Assembly: GCA_029207755.1 (NCBI GenBank)
Contig: JARCOQ010000003.1
Location: 48,404,971-48,468,970, forward strand
Origin: Chamaea fasciata
Taxonomy: Eukaryota > Chordata > Aves > Passeriformes > Sylviidae
Reading direction: 5' to 3'
Length of the DNA: 64,000 nucleotides
Part shown: positions 1 through 16,800 of the stretch, in pieces
Numbering within the stretch: the first letter of the stretch is position 1
Layout of the letters: each line of letters opens with the position of its first letter
Translations under genes and position numbers: made by a program
Notes under the pieces: model-generated
Seen by the model: the letters and a program-made list of their open reading frames with translations, nothing else
What the model was told of the DNA's origin: nothing
Databases searched by the model: none

Positions 1-3549
<3,549 letters not shown>

Positions 3550-4134
3550 TTATTATAAAGAAAGATGAAATTACATGAAAATGTGAAAAAGTAATGATAT
3601 ATAAAAAGGGATTTCCTTCTTCCTCTTAAAAAGCTTTAGAGGCATAAACAAGGTACCAGTCAATGATTTCAAATAAATAATTAAATAAAACACTTGCTCA
3701 CCACCACCGTAGAAATCTTGAATTCATTAAAAGTGAATTACTTCATGAGAAAGCACCTGTTTAATGAAGTTGTCATCTTTTGTTTGATGTTTTTTGAATT
3801 TTTCCTTGTGATTCCACAGCATTATTTATTTTAGAGAAGATTAATCAAGAGGATAGATTTCCACTGGAACAATTTTTGTAAGTGATTACCTTGAAAATTT
3901 GACTTTTTGTTATATTTGAAGATTTATTTTTTTAATATCATGTTTTTGCAGGTCAAGTTAGCAATGTCCTTTTCAATGTTAATAACTAAACAACGTAAAT
4001 CAGGATCATTTCTTGAGGTATCAGAAAAAGCAATTTTAGTTAAAAGTGGTAGTAGATATGCCAGTATGGTTTTGCTACAGAAAGTCAGCCAAAGTTTGTG
4101 ACGCTGAGTTTTTGTGTAGCTGCAGCCTGAGCAG

Positions 4135-4400
4135 ACATGGAAGTCTCCTTCCTCTGATCAGAAACAACGTGGCAGCAGAGGTTTTCTCCACACATGGGTT
4201 TTCCCTCTGATCTGCGGCTGGGCTGGCACTGTCAGAGGGTGCTGGTTTTCGGCTGCACTTCACATCAGACCCGGCTGGGTCCGGGGCAGCTCTCTGCTTG
4301 CCTTCTGCCAGCTGAGCTGCTGCAGAACACTGCCAGCGCCGACCCCAAGGCACTGCAGACCTGTGCTGCAGAGGCAGGTGGAAGTAGAAAACCTCCTTGT
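4135..4400. other. small GC-rich, CpG-containing patch
   Basis: A roughly 260 bp block with several CpG dinucleotides (for example in 4211-4215, 4247-4251 and 4266-4340) inside otherwise AT-rich, CpG-poor intron. It lies 600-870 bp upstream of the second GRM1 exon in gene orientation. Both strands are open across it (minus 4075-4428, 117 codons; plus 4194-4493, 99 codons), but neither frame resembles a known protein. It could be a decayed repeat, a minor regulatory element or chance. No promoter motif was identified. Confidence 0.4.
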
Positions 4401-7400
4401 TTTGTTTCTTTCCCCTTGAGTCATTCAATCACAATATGCTCCAAACTGCAAGTTGCTTTTATCTGCAGGCCTCCCACGTTACTCGATGCTTAACAGGCAA
4501 TTGCAATCCAGCCTCTGGTATTTTGTCTCAGTAACACCTTGTGTACACCAGGGAAGTAGGATGTGTGAGAGACGAGGTGTTAACTGCCACTTCTCGAATC
4601 CAGGTTGGACAAGACATTTGTCATTTTAATATATTGAAACGAGGTAAAAATCTGCAAGTTCACCAAAATTTTCAAGTTAAAGAATAGTTCCTTACCCTAA
4701 TGTAGCTATGATATGGTTTTCAAATCAAATCATGATGACTGTTGTTACATATAGCATTGAGAAAGGCTCTGATTTGTTAGGTCTTCTGATTTTGTTTGCC
4801 CTAAATCTCAAACATTTCAGCTGAGAATTCATTAGGACAGCAGAGATCCCAAATGCAGGGATGTCTGTCTTACTTTCCCCGACTTGCATTGCAGCTGGGC
4901 AAGAAAATTTTGCCTCAGTAACTATTTTCCAGACGAGCTTAACATAGCAAACAGATATGATGGTGAATTTAAAAAGCTTTGTGAATATAGCATAATCTGA
5001 CTGAATGAGTTCATGTGCTCCTCACTACCATACATTCACCTCCAGCACCATCAAGCAAGGAACAGCTTGAAAGAAAGCAGAAAAAAATTCTTTCCTGAGG
5101 CAACGTATCTGCCACTTTCTTTGTGAGAGAAGGTTCACAGCTCCCATTCAAATCACATGAAACAAACACCATTCAGATTCATGTTGAGAAACACAGAAAG
5201 AATAAAAACCATGTATGCAAGATGACAGAACATTCACCCAGGGAAACAGAGAGCATTCCAGTGCACGTGCACCCTCACTTATGTACAGCATATCCTAGAC
5301 ATCCATATGCCTGTATATGCTAATATATAGCCTCAATAAAGTATCTGTCGGTGTGTTTGATTAGCTGATTAGTCCCATAGGATTAGCACACTCTGAATTT
5401 ATCACTGATTCTGCTTTCCTGTAGCTAGAAAATGTAATTGTTCTCAGTCCCTAAATGAATGAGAGACAGAAAGAACCTGGGTTTGGCAGGACCAGCAGTC
5501 CTCTTGTGAAGCTTCTAAGCAGCGGGTTGTGGAAGAGATCACAGAAACCACATAGTGACCAGAACTCACTATCTAGCCTTTTCTACATGAAAGTTTACCT
5601 CAGATCTTCCTCAATTTTTTAATTAGTTAAGAAACGGAGCATAAACATAAGGATAGTATCCATGTGTTTCCTGAGGCAAACCTTCATGTGGATGATGGAG
5701 GTAGAAAACATAATGTAACAGGACTTGCCAATGTTTAAAAAGAGGTCATTTCCCTTAAGTATGTATTCACTCACCAAAGTGTGTTTTGGATAATCATATT
5801 TCAATATAATATGCATACTTCTAAAGAGAATAAATATTTGATGGTTGAAGGATTTGCTTTTGACTATTTTGGAATGAACACCTAAATTAAGGTTGCAAGC
5901 AGATAGTCCCACACTGCAGAGGTGACTGCCCTAATGTCACCTATAGAAATAATTGCATTGTAGTAGGAAAGCAACATGTGAATTGTCTGAACGAATTGTC
6001 TCCAGATCAGTAATAAAAAACTCCTTATATGTAAATAAGATATTTTCCAGTAAATCCAGAATGAGCAGTCTAGCTTTCCTTGAACTTAACTTCCCAGAGT
6101 CAAAATCCACTCTATTTCATTTTCATAAGTTGTCGATACACTTATGCATTTGAATTTGTAAAATTCACTTAAGACAATCAGTAAGAAATGCGTGGGTTTT
6201 TAAAACAAAAGATATCATATAATTTTGTTCAGCCAGAGAAAGAACAATGTTCAATTTCATTTTCATAGGGCAAGTTTTTAACAAATGCAGAAGTATTACT
6301 ATATTTGTCACGGGTCATCTCTATAAAGTTGTATTTTTCCTCAGTAAGTCCTTGAAATGTAACAAAGAACAAAGCAGAACTCTCAACAGTGAAACTTTTC
6401 TTTTTACCTTTTTCTCAGCCTTTGGAAGAAAATATCATTGATCTACAAACACTAATAGAAAAATATTTTGTTAGTTTTCTTCCTTTTTCTCTTTTAAAGT
6501 TTTGGAGACCTTAGCTTTCACTAAGCAAAAAACCCTCTGTATGTCTTAAGTCATGTGAATAATGGATTAATTGAAATCACTCAAATTAGACTATCAATTT
6601 TTGGATGACCTTGAAGAATTCAGGTGTCCTAAATATCATACTTGCTTAATTTTCTATTGGCTGTAATGCAGATCTTCCTTTAATAATTTTAGTTTTAAAC
6701 AATTTTAGTTCTCAGTAGTCTGGGTCAATTTTTTTATCACAGTTTTGATTTTAGTCTCTGTTTCTGTCGGTAGGACAAGGAGGACAAGGGCATGTACACA
6801 CAAACACTACTAACCATAAAGGAAAAGAAAAAAACCACAACAAACGAAACCCAACAAAAAAGGCAAACACTACATCCTGGCTGCACACAACTGAAAAATG
6901 CTTCCAATAGGGCTAGAAGTGATACTGAAGTACAGAAGGAAGGAAGATAAAAGAGTCCAAATTTTCATGAAACTCAATGTTAATCTTTCCATTTACTATA
7001 ATGCACCTCACAGCTAATACTAGCTTCAGCTAGGTCCTTAGAAGGATGTGACTGTGAAGCAGCCATTAATTTAGTTTAGTGCTTTTGTTGTGAAGTCAGT
7101 GTGGAGTTAACAGTGCTCTTGAGAACAGAGAGTGTATTTTGCAAATCCCACTTGACAAACTGAAATGAAGAAAAAATCTGCTATTGGAATTATGGCAAGA
7201 CAAGAGTTAACTGTCATGTAAAAGTGAAGATAGGAGATGTCTCTTCATATTCAATATAAAACTCAGCACCAAGTATTACTCGTTTGCAGTCCTCAGAAAG
7301 GTTAGGGCAGGAGAGGATTTGTGATGGAAATAAATGTAAAACATTTTGGTTGGGGAATCTGATGAATACCTAGCCAGTTGGCAAATTTTGAGCAAACACA

Positions 7401-8024
7401 CATATTTGATAAAGAACACAGTCTGTTCATAGATGACTCTTGATTAGCTTAAAAAGCCAAAATCTGTTCAGCAAAATTGTTATAAAGGATAATATTTCAT
7501 CTGGAATAGGCAGACAGTTTTATGATGTGCTATGGTCATCTGCTGAATATTTAGGGTGAAATAAAAAGTTACCAGCTGTCATGAAAACTATTTTCATTTC
7601 TGGTGGTCCTGACAGAGGTATGAAGGTATTAAAAATTGTATATACTGCTTTCTCATTTTGCAGTGGTCCTTTCCAGGACTGCCATACTTCATGGGAAGGC
7701 CAAATGAGATTTTAGCTTTGTTCTAAGTTACAACACGGGTGATGACTGTATTCAATACGAGTGCTAATTTATAGAAAAAAAAAAATCTGGAAGGACAATT
7801 GGGGCAAAATTTCATTGGGAAAATGAAAAAAATGAAATGAAATATAATAAATCTCCCATGCTTGGGTTGCATATGCCAAGGAGTAAAGAGGGCTCCCCCC
7901 TCAAAAATGTCAGGTATGAACTGTTAGAGCAGTACCCAGGCTCATAGCAAATGTCCATAGGCATTGGACAAATGGTGGAGGCAGGTTCCTCATGCTCTCT
8001 TCAGTCCCTCTTCCAGTGTTTACC

Positions 8025-8155
8025 ACAGGGTGGCCAAACACTGGAAGAGGCTTCCCACAGAGGTGGCCAATGCTTCAAGCCTGTCAGCAGCTGGAACCAT
8101 TTGAACAAAGCCCCTTACAATCTGCTTTTACTCTGGTCAGGCCCAACAGAACTGG
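8025..8155 (+). mobile_element. CR1 LINE 3' fragment (old)
   Basis: Plus-strand match to the region just before the CR1 3' end: the words around 8028-8065 (tggccaaacactggaagagg, then cttcccacagaggtggcc) and aagcctgtcagcag at 8077-8090 follow the CR1 consensus order. The sequence then decays and no clear 3' terminal repeat remains. It is 5'-truncated and non-coding. Family assignment rests on remembered CR1 consensus wording; the subfamily is not resolved. Confidence 0.7.
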
Positions 8156-8675
8156 AATTAAAAAAACACCAATGAAACAAAAGAATCCCCAGTGGCTCTG
8201 AGAATCTGCTCATCTTCCTCTGTGCAGGTTTGTGTAGAGAAGTGCTAAGTGTCATAGCATGTCCTTGGAAAACACTGGAAGTCACATATCTTATACTGCC
8301 TCATGCTAGAGAAGACCTGACACACTTCAACCACAACAAATTCGTGTCATGGGATCTTGCAAGGAGCAGGGCAGAAGGTCAGCATTTTTTTTTAACTGAC
8401 CAGTCATTTTAAATCTGGGATCCTAAAGGTAAGAATGAAAGATTATTCTGGAAACTAAATGACATATTAATGGTGATGAACAAAGTTATTTAATAGTGAT
8501 TTTTAAAAAAATTTAGGATATTTGGCTACTCAGAAAAGTTGGAACAGCTTTAGTTAGATGCTTAAATATTTAATTAAGGTGTTATCTTTGTACACATAGG
8601 AGAGAAAATGTAACCAAATCTACATTTCTGTTTTGTCACCAGTTCCTTGAAAATTTTTGATTTTTAATTTTATTT

Positions 8676-8988
8676 AGAACTATAGAATAATTTAGGTTTA
8701 GAAAGGATTTTAAGATCATTGAGTCCAACCTTAACCTGACAGTCCCAAGTCTACCACAAAACCCTTTAATATCTTTTATGACAGTAGTCAGATTGTATTC
8801 TAGTTGGGTTTTGGCCCTTCTAATTTTCTCCCTACACAGCCTCATGAAATCCTTGTAAGTCCTTCTGAGTTGGTTGCCCCTTCACTCAAATGCCATAAAT
8901 TCTCCTTTTTTTTTTTTCCCCTGAGTTCCAGCCAAAGTTCAGACAGGTCAATCTTCTTCCCTGGCTTATCTTTCTGCACATGGGAACA
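8676..8988 (-). mobile_element. internally deleted CR1 LINE copy
   Basis: Antisense CR1. Read on the minus strand, 8988 to about 8767 matches the linker part of CR1 ORF2 between the endonuclease and reverse transcriptase, including the peptide MRLCREKIRRAKTQLE in the frame at 8636-8845. At about 8764-8768 it jumps directly to the CR1 3' end (gtggtagacttgg, then gttggactcaatgatc), finishing at about 8676. The whole reverse transcriptase region is missing between the two parts. The copy is dead. A T run at 8908-8920 corresponds to an expanded A run within the element. Confidence 0.82.
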
Positions 8989-9736
8989 TTAAGCAATGAC
9001 TAAACCTCTAACAACCATGCCAAACTATGATTGTATAAAATAATTTTTGCAAAGGGTTTTATTCATTTTAACTCATTTGCCATTATTGATTCAGATGTTT
9101 TAGAAACATTGCCAGTTCACTCCCTCTTATATTCTATTTGTAACATCTTTTTATATTATCTAACTTCAAAGATAACAACAAAATTATTTAACAAATTTCA
9201 CTTAAAGGCACTGCAAAAGGAATAACAGAGGTCATAATGTCTCTAAATGTGATAAGTACAATGATGGTGTATTTAAAACCTGTGCATCTTTTAGTTTTCT
9301 CTCTTTGTATCACCTTTTTGATAACAAACACTTGCTGTTCATTAATATTGTGTGGCTGAATGAAATCTGCATATCTTAAGAGTAAAAAGTGAACTTTTGT
9401 TCATGCTAGTGTACTCTCTATGTCCAAAAACAAGTCACGGGCAACAAGTCATTTATTGTGTATGAAAACATCCAGAAACCTCTTCCAGTTCACAATCACA
9501 GTAAAAAGAAAAACAAAATAAAAGTTTTATTTTCCCACGTAACTGCCTGCTTTCCAAGGCATTTCAAGCTGTAGCTGACTGCCTATGAGGAAAAGGCCAG
9601 GAAATATTATTTGGTGACTAGAACAAGCAATTGTAGATCAGGGCCACAGGTTCCACTTGCCATGGGCTGTCTCAATGACTTTACTGTCTCTGTGTGCAAG
9701 CTAATGCGACCACCAGCAATTTGTAGAAAAAATATC

Positions 9737-9747
9737 GGGGGGGGGGG
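9737..9747 (+). repeat. poly(G) run of 11
   Basis: Eleven consecutive G bases on the plus strand (C on the GRM1 strand) in AT-rich intron. Likely length-variable; no function inferred. Confidence 0.95.
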
Positions 9748-10741
9748 AACATATTTTCCAAGCCAAAACATGGTGAGAAAAAACAAGGTTTTGCTTCATT
9801 CTCAATTAAAAAATCATTTGCAATTTTCATGTGAGAGAATTGATAGGCTGAAAAATTTCTCACAGGCCTTAATAAATGTTTCATTCCACCTACAACAAAT
9901 GATCCCATCATGGCAAATTATTGTTTCTTTTCTGGTACTGTTCCTAGAAAACCAGTTACTATACTGTTTTCAAACAGAATGGGATATGTGTAGTTGTTAC
10001 CACTTCACTTCTCTTTGCAGCAGGAAGGCAAGTCCAAGAGGCAGTTTAATACAATGAAAGAGAGGAGAGATCCCTTAGAGGGATCCCATACATGGAGGAT
10101 AGAGCTATCAAAAGGCACAAGACGGAAAGAGGTAACTCAATTCCCATTGTGTGTGAACTATTTGTTTGACTGGACAGAGCTCCTCTATGTGTAAGGCAAG
10201 GCTGAGGAAGGATGCATTCTTGTTATATAAGAAAAGATCTTTCCTTAGCTTCCCCCAAGCATCATGTTGCCACTCTATAGGAAGCAATGCTTTTCTCTAT
10301 CTAGAACTGCAAGTTTCTCCACTTTCTGGCAAGAGAGGAAGCAGAACTTTCACAGGAGAAGCTAAAAGGAAGAAATATCTTACACTATGTGGGTTCTACA
10401 CCACATTTTGAAACATGCTGATAAACATTCAACATCTTACAGTACTTATTGTGAAGCAATAAATGAAGTTCATGGGGTTTCGGACTTTGTTTTCAGGATG
10501 CCATTAAATCAGAAAGGTTTCGCCTCCATTCTTTAAAAGGTTTTTATTTCCCCAAGCAAAGAGATTCAATTCATGCAATTACATTTGATGTATTTTTCCC
10601 TGAAAAGCTAGGATAAAATTACAGTTACCAGTTGAGATACCCTGCTATTTTCTTTCTGAGCAGGGTAAAATCTATGAGACTCTCAGATACTACTGCTTTG
10701 TTACATCTGGTGAATGTTATTTTTTAATTGGGATTAGTGTA

Positions 10742-10804
10742 TTTCTATTCTCGTAAAAAACTAAAGAGAAGAGAATAGAAACACCCATTTGAAAGCTGGG
10801 TGTT
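10742..10804 (+). other. two adjacent perfect-stem hairpins
   Basis: First stem: tttctattctc (10742-10752) pairs perfectly with gagaatagaaa (10771-10781) across an 18-nt loop. Second stem, starting at the edge of the first: aacaccc (10780-10786) pairs with gggtgtt across an 11-nt loop, ending near 10804. The stems overlap by about two bases. Neither resembles a known ncRNA, and the stems are short for a miRNA precursor. Confidence 0.5.
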
Positions 10805-13800
10805 CAGCAAAAGTTGCTCAAAAATTTGCACTAGAATTCTCAAAGGCATTAACAGGATGGTAATTGCAGCAATATTTGCATGCAAGGGGTTATTTTTTAT
10901 CACTAGCATAGTTAGACAAACTGCTGATGAAATTTCTTCTCCTGAAATAAAGTTGATGTTGAATTTAAAAGGATTTGGGGTTTTTAAATTATTTTTACCA
11001 GCATATCTTTTACAGATGTCAACTCCATGGCTAAAAGAAACCAGAATGTAAATTCAGCCATCAAGGTACAGGCTCTCCCTCATTTCAGATGTCTAACACC
11101 TAAAGATTGGTATCCATTTTATATATACTGTACAGCTCAAGTGTCTTCAGTTTCCTTGCTGCTTTTGTGAGTATGCCATGTTATTCCCCAGTGCTCAAAA
11201 GAAGTGTCTTCCTTTTGTCTCTCCCTGTGTGTCAGAAGGAGTGGGGAAAGATTTAATTAAATTTACTTTCTTGGTTCTCAGTATCATGTTATGTAAGCAC
11301 ATTAGGGCTTTAAGAGCTTAGTGTCAAAGACTCTGGAACAATTTGTGGCATACACAAATATACAACAGTGCCACAGTGAAGCTGAAACATTATGAGAAGA
11401 AATGACTGTGCAAGTCGCTGACTCACTCATTAATCAGCTGTGGAGGGAGTGCCAGAGTCCCTAAGCACAGGGCAGGAGAAAGGGGCAGCAGCACTGCCAG
11501 CCCTATGGCAAGTCTGAATTCACGGGTTCAACCCACCCACCATGTGACTTGGAAGCAAAATAGAGGGAAAGTGATCTAACTCCTCCTTCATTTCCCAGTC
11601 TGCAGGCTTAGCTAAACAGGCACAAGAGTCTGAAGCTTGCTCCCCCATCTGCTCTTTTTGCCTCTTCCCATGGACATTCAGTCTCTCACACAACTATATG
11701 ACCCCAGGAGGAGCAACAAGTGACAATGCATATAACCCATGCTTATACTGAGGGAGATGATAAAGATGTGTTTTAATGTGTCTTTGTCCAAGAGAGCAGA
11801 CAGTCTCCTTTCTGTGACCCAGAGAAGTTAAGCAGGGGATGAGAACACTGCCACTACCTTCCTAGGGCTGACTGTAACCTCAAGGGAATGTGAAGATTGG
11901 ACATGCCTGATGCCACAGGACAATGCAGGGGTGAGCAGACAGGGTATGTCTGGGTGACACATTACATATTCACAAGCACTTCCAGCTGATGCACAATGCT
12001 GCAGCCCCTATCTCCCTTCAGAAGAGGCTGGAGGAAGCTGAAGGCCTTTGCAGCAATTGCCAGCATGGCTTTGTCAGAACTGTATCAGTGGAGTGGAAGG
12101 GCAGGTGAGGGCAAAATAGGCCTGTGTTGGAGAAAAAGTTCCTTTTCCTCTTCTCCATAAATCTGCATTTTCTGCTCTGTCTCTTATGTTGTTCAGCAGT
12201 AAAAGAAAGGACTTGAAGGGAAATACAATGCACCAGCTGAGGGCCATGCTAACAGCACAGCTGCCTACACGCCAGGAGCCCCAGGAGAGTGCCGTCTCTT
12301 CCTTCATTAGGCTGCCCCTGGCAAGGTATAGCTCAACAACAGCACAGGTTTTGCAATTGTTTGTTCCCATACATTTATAACTCTTATCACTGAGAGTTGA
12401 AGAAACTGATCAGACTTGAAAAGTTGCAACTATATAAGTCCACAAAAGTATGTATAGCAAGGGGAAAGGAGCAAGAAACTAGGTAACAAGCAGAGAAATT
12501 TCACAAGTTCATGTACAGGGGGACATGCTGTTAAATGCAGGTCTGGAGAAACCCACTTAGAGCAGATGGCTTGACAGAAGTTCATCAGCCTAATAAAGAT
12601 TCTGTAGGGGATGGCATGGCCTGAATCCTCTGTGTTTCTTCCCACTAGGCTAAAATTCTTCATGAGAAATTTTACTTTAAAAAAAATAGGATTTATGGCC
12701 CTATGAGGATGATATGCTGAGATTTCTTCCTCTCTAAACAAAGCCTGCAAGCTGGCATTTGAAACCCCTTCTGTACACATCCATTGCTATGAACTGTTAA
12801 TGGCTTGGCAAGACATTTTACCATTGCTTCCCCTTGTTCCTAGCTTTTAGTGGAATGATCTTGATGAAATAGCTCTGCAGTGAAGACTGGTTTTTAATGA
12901 AATAGAAATGGAAGGATCTACAAAGTATAGCTCAGTGCAAAGTGAAAAAAACTCAGCCCACTTCAGAGCATTAAAAAAAAGATTCATACCTGTGATATTT
13001 GTGTGTGTACTTCAATGAAATCAGCTTGAGAAGTACAATTCACAGAATGTTCAACAATGAAGCAAGATAAAGAAAACCTGCCAAAAATACTGAGTTTTGA
13101 GGTTATTGATTGCCTTGTTTTGGCTATTATCTTAGTTCCTGTTCTTTGGAATTAATAGACTGAGAAACAACAGAAGAAAATAACTGCCCCTATTTGAAAT
13201 AAATAACTTCCTTTATCTTATACTCCCAATTAAGCATCAGTTCAAATGGTTTGAAAAGAAGCATGACTTTGTATTTTAGTGCCATCGTTTTCATGGCTGC
13301 AGTCACGTGCCAAACCAGAAGTATAGTTAAAAATCCCATAATACAATCAAATTACGGACATTCAGTTTTATGCACACTCTAATGAGAATGTCTGGAATTA
13401 ACTCCATCACAAAGTAAGTAAGCTGTAAAGATATTTCATCTACTTGCAGATCATAAAAATCAATATTCGGCCATTCTAGCTTATGGAAGTTCATCCCTGA
13501 TTAAAATACTGTGATCACATATTGGAAGGCTCATGGAACTGACGAGGAAGTTGCATGGAAATACAGTGGCTTATTATTGTCAAATACTCAAACATGATAT
13601 GCAAGGCTTCAAACTGGAAATCAATAAAACTCTGATATTGATTCTGAGCTTGGGAATCCATCAAGTCAGTTTAGGCTTAAAAGAAATCCACACTAATTCA
13701 AATAGTTAGGACGTAACATTAAATTACATATTCATGCTAGAAAAAATCAACATAGAAGGGAATGTGAGGTGATTCCAGCATTTTTTTTTTGAAACAGAGA

Positions 13801-16800
13801 GCAATTATTATGACAGATTGACAATTATTATGATTAATTTTTTTTCCTTGAATGCTGGACTGTGTACAGTCTACCTGCAAAATGACCACAATATGTTCTT
13901 TTACTTATTTGAAATTATTATTTACCTTCTGCAGCAACATATTATTTCCCAGCTTGTATTCTAATTAGAAATTAATATTTCATCCTATAATCAGGAATAA
14001 AATATGCCAGATGATCTTTTCCTTTGATTGAATAGTTTGTATTTGTAATCAACAAAGACACTGATTTCAAATCCTAATATAGCATTTGAAATCCATCTTA
14101 TTATTTCATTAACTGACTAAAATTTAATGCTGACAAAGGCATTTGAATGGTCAGGCTCAGCCTTTGCATTTAAAGGACATAGGCAGCAGCAAAGTTATTT
14201 TAATGCAAGATTCACAAACAGGGGGAATGGAAAGGCTTTTGATCTGTCTAAGCCTTTTAATATTCTCATCAGGCATAATGGGTTTTTGGTGGTTTATTTT
14301 GGGGGCCTGGTGGTATTATTATAATTGGTATTATTGGTATTGTTATTATTTTTTCTTATTTTCTTCTGTCCCCTTTCTTGGGAATATGAAAGCAGAGAAT
14401 TTACTTTGTTACTATTACCGTGTCTCACATAGCTACCTCTGTCGGTTAGAGTTCAACTATAAACTATCTCTGAGCCTCTCTCAAACAGCAGGGTCCCACA
14501 AGTGTCCATACTCCCAAGGCCTCAGGCGCAAATTTAATCCTAATATTATTTAATGTAGTTATTATCACTGACACCTCAGATCTGCCTTCATCTCTTGCTT
14601 TCTTTACAGCCTTCTCCCAGTGCCATGTGGATCCTGACCAAGATTCCATAGAGACAATTTTTTACATGACCTGAACTCCTGGGGAGAAACAATTAAAAAG
14701 AAAGAGACCCCAATCTTCAGTCTTCCCCTCTCCCTCAGGTAGCTGTGTAACCTTGCTGCCTTACTCACCAATTAAAGACATATTTAGAACTACTATTCTT
14801 AACAGATCAGTTATTTCGAACAAGTCTAGCAGATAATAAGTTGCTGCTACTCTTACATGAGACAGGAATGAACACACATAAAATCAAATTCATTTGCAAA
14901 TGTAAAGAAATGTGTGCATATTTTTATGCTAGTTTTATTCACATTTTTACTCTTAATAAAAAGAAAAAAAGTCTAGTCAGGTACCCTTGTAGGTGTCCCA
15001 TTGTAACACGCTATGATAGAAAAATGGAAAGTTCAGGAAATAGGACTGATTATATTTCAGGTGTCATGGTTTTCATATGAAGCCTGAGACCTTATCTGAA
15101 AGAAAGAGATGGAACTCAGTAATTGTGCTGCAGCTTTCAGAACATTATCCACCATACAATACTTAAATTAGGAACCTGAATACATATTCAGGCACCTAAT
15201 TAATTGACTTGATTAATTCCTGAATTCTCTAGCTGCTGTTGACTTTCACGGAAATTATGGGAGATCAGTACCCTTAAAAATCAGGCCAATTTATCTAGGT
15301 CTCAGAGCATGCACTTGAGGAGCCTAATTTTGTGCATCTTCATCAGAAAATATTGCTTCAGAGTAGAAAATAAGCAACTTTCATATTAACCATAGAATGT
15401 ATTACCACCAAATGGGGCAAAGGAATTAACAAGAGATCTGTTCTCAGTATATGTTAAATATATGGCACCAGCACAAAACCAAAATCAAAAAGTCAGTGTC
15501 TTTAGATTAGAGTGGAAAAATATGATGATGGCAATAAAATACACATATTCATCTGTGCTCCTATCTGGCATGGAGACAGAAAAAGGAACAAATCATAAAC
15601 TCTCTTCCCTCCATTAATCTAGATTTGTAAAAGTCTAAGTAGTGGCAGTTGTAGTCAGTGTGCGGCCATGAGATCCTGAGGACTTAAAAAGTGTGAGTCA
15701 AAATGTCATGTTAACAGATCAAGTACTCCCCTCATGGTAGGACACAAACAAGCTGACATAACTGTTCTCTTCCTGTCTTAAATTCCAGTGGTTCTGCATG
15801 AGTACAAAGAACAGTCAGGAAAGATATCCACTTTTTAATGTGCTTTAAATCACTATTGATTTTAGAGGGACTTCAGAATTCTTGTCTGACAGTGTAACGC
15901 CAGCCAGTACTGCTGTTTTTTTCTTTATTTCTTTTTTTTTTTTTAATAATTCTAAGAGAAGAACAAACCTTCTCCCTCATTTCTGTTCTTAATGCTAAAA
16001 CCACCAGCTTTAGCTGTCAGAATACAAATCAATACAAACACCAATGCGACTTACTTCTGCAGAAATATAGCTTGTTCCACATTTCTCCTTTGTCAAGTTT
16101 GCTGTTGGTTTGGAGTTTTGTTTTGTTTTTAATAGTCCATATCCCTGCACAAGACAGCCTCTGTCTGAAGGACTGGCTTCCTGGAGCCACGTGGATATCT
16201 AGTGTACAAGACCCAGGCTACACAGCAGTCCTGCAAACATGCAGTTTCTTCCAGAAAAACCCCTGGCTTCCCAGGACCAAAGCCAGATGCTACAGCTGCT
16301 CAGGAGCTGAGGAGCAAAGCGGTCTTGGCCACCCTAACCAGCTGGGCCATGTTATAAACTAGCAGAGTACACTCACAATTTTTGGTGAAATGAAGCATAG
16401 TTTTCAAATGATTGTTAGGAGCATTCACGTGTTCCTTTTAACCCTTGCAATGTGCAATAATTTAATCACAAATACACAGATCACAAAGACCCACCTTGCT
16501 TTCCCCTTACCCAGGCACTTGCCCAGAGCTGTGTTCAGTATTACAGAAATGATCCTTCTTAAAGCTAAGCTAAAATTAGGAGTTTCTGAACAATGTCTGC
16601 ACAAGGACAATGCATCACTGATTAGAAGCAAACTAGAGCTAAGCAAATCAGAAGATAAAATAAGTGGCCCTAATCTGTATTCACATGTCAAATTCAACAG
16701 AAAAACAGCAGCAGAATTCTTTCTGATCTGAAAGAATTTTAAAAGCATCCATTTTAGCCCACCTCTTGTTTCCCTGGGTGTAGCCAAATGTGACAATGCA

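Noticed and set aside
9611..10057. 148-codon plus-strand open frame
   Set aside because: No domain, no recognisable family, opposite strand to GRM1, and base composition like the surrounding intron.
11524..11534. tRNA B-box-like gggttcaaccc
   Set aside because: No A box at the right distance, no cloverleaf and no acceptor stem, so neither a tRNA nor a supported tRNA-derived SINE.
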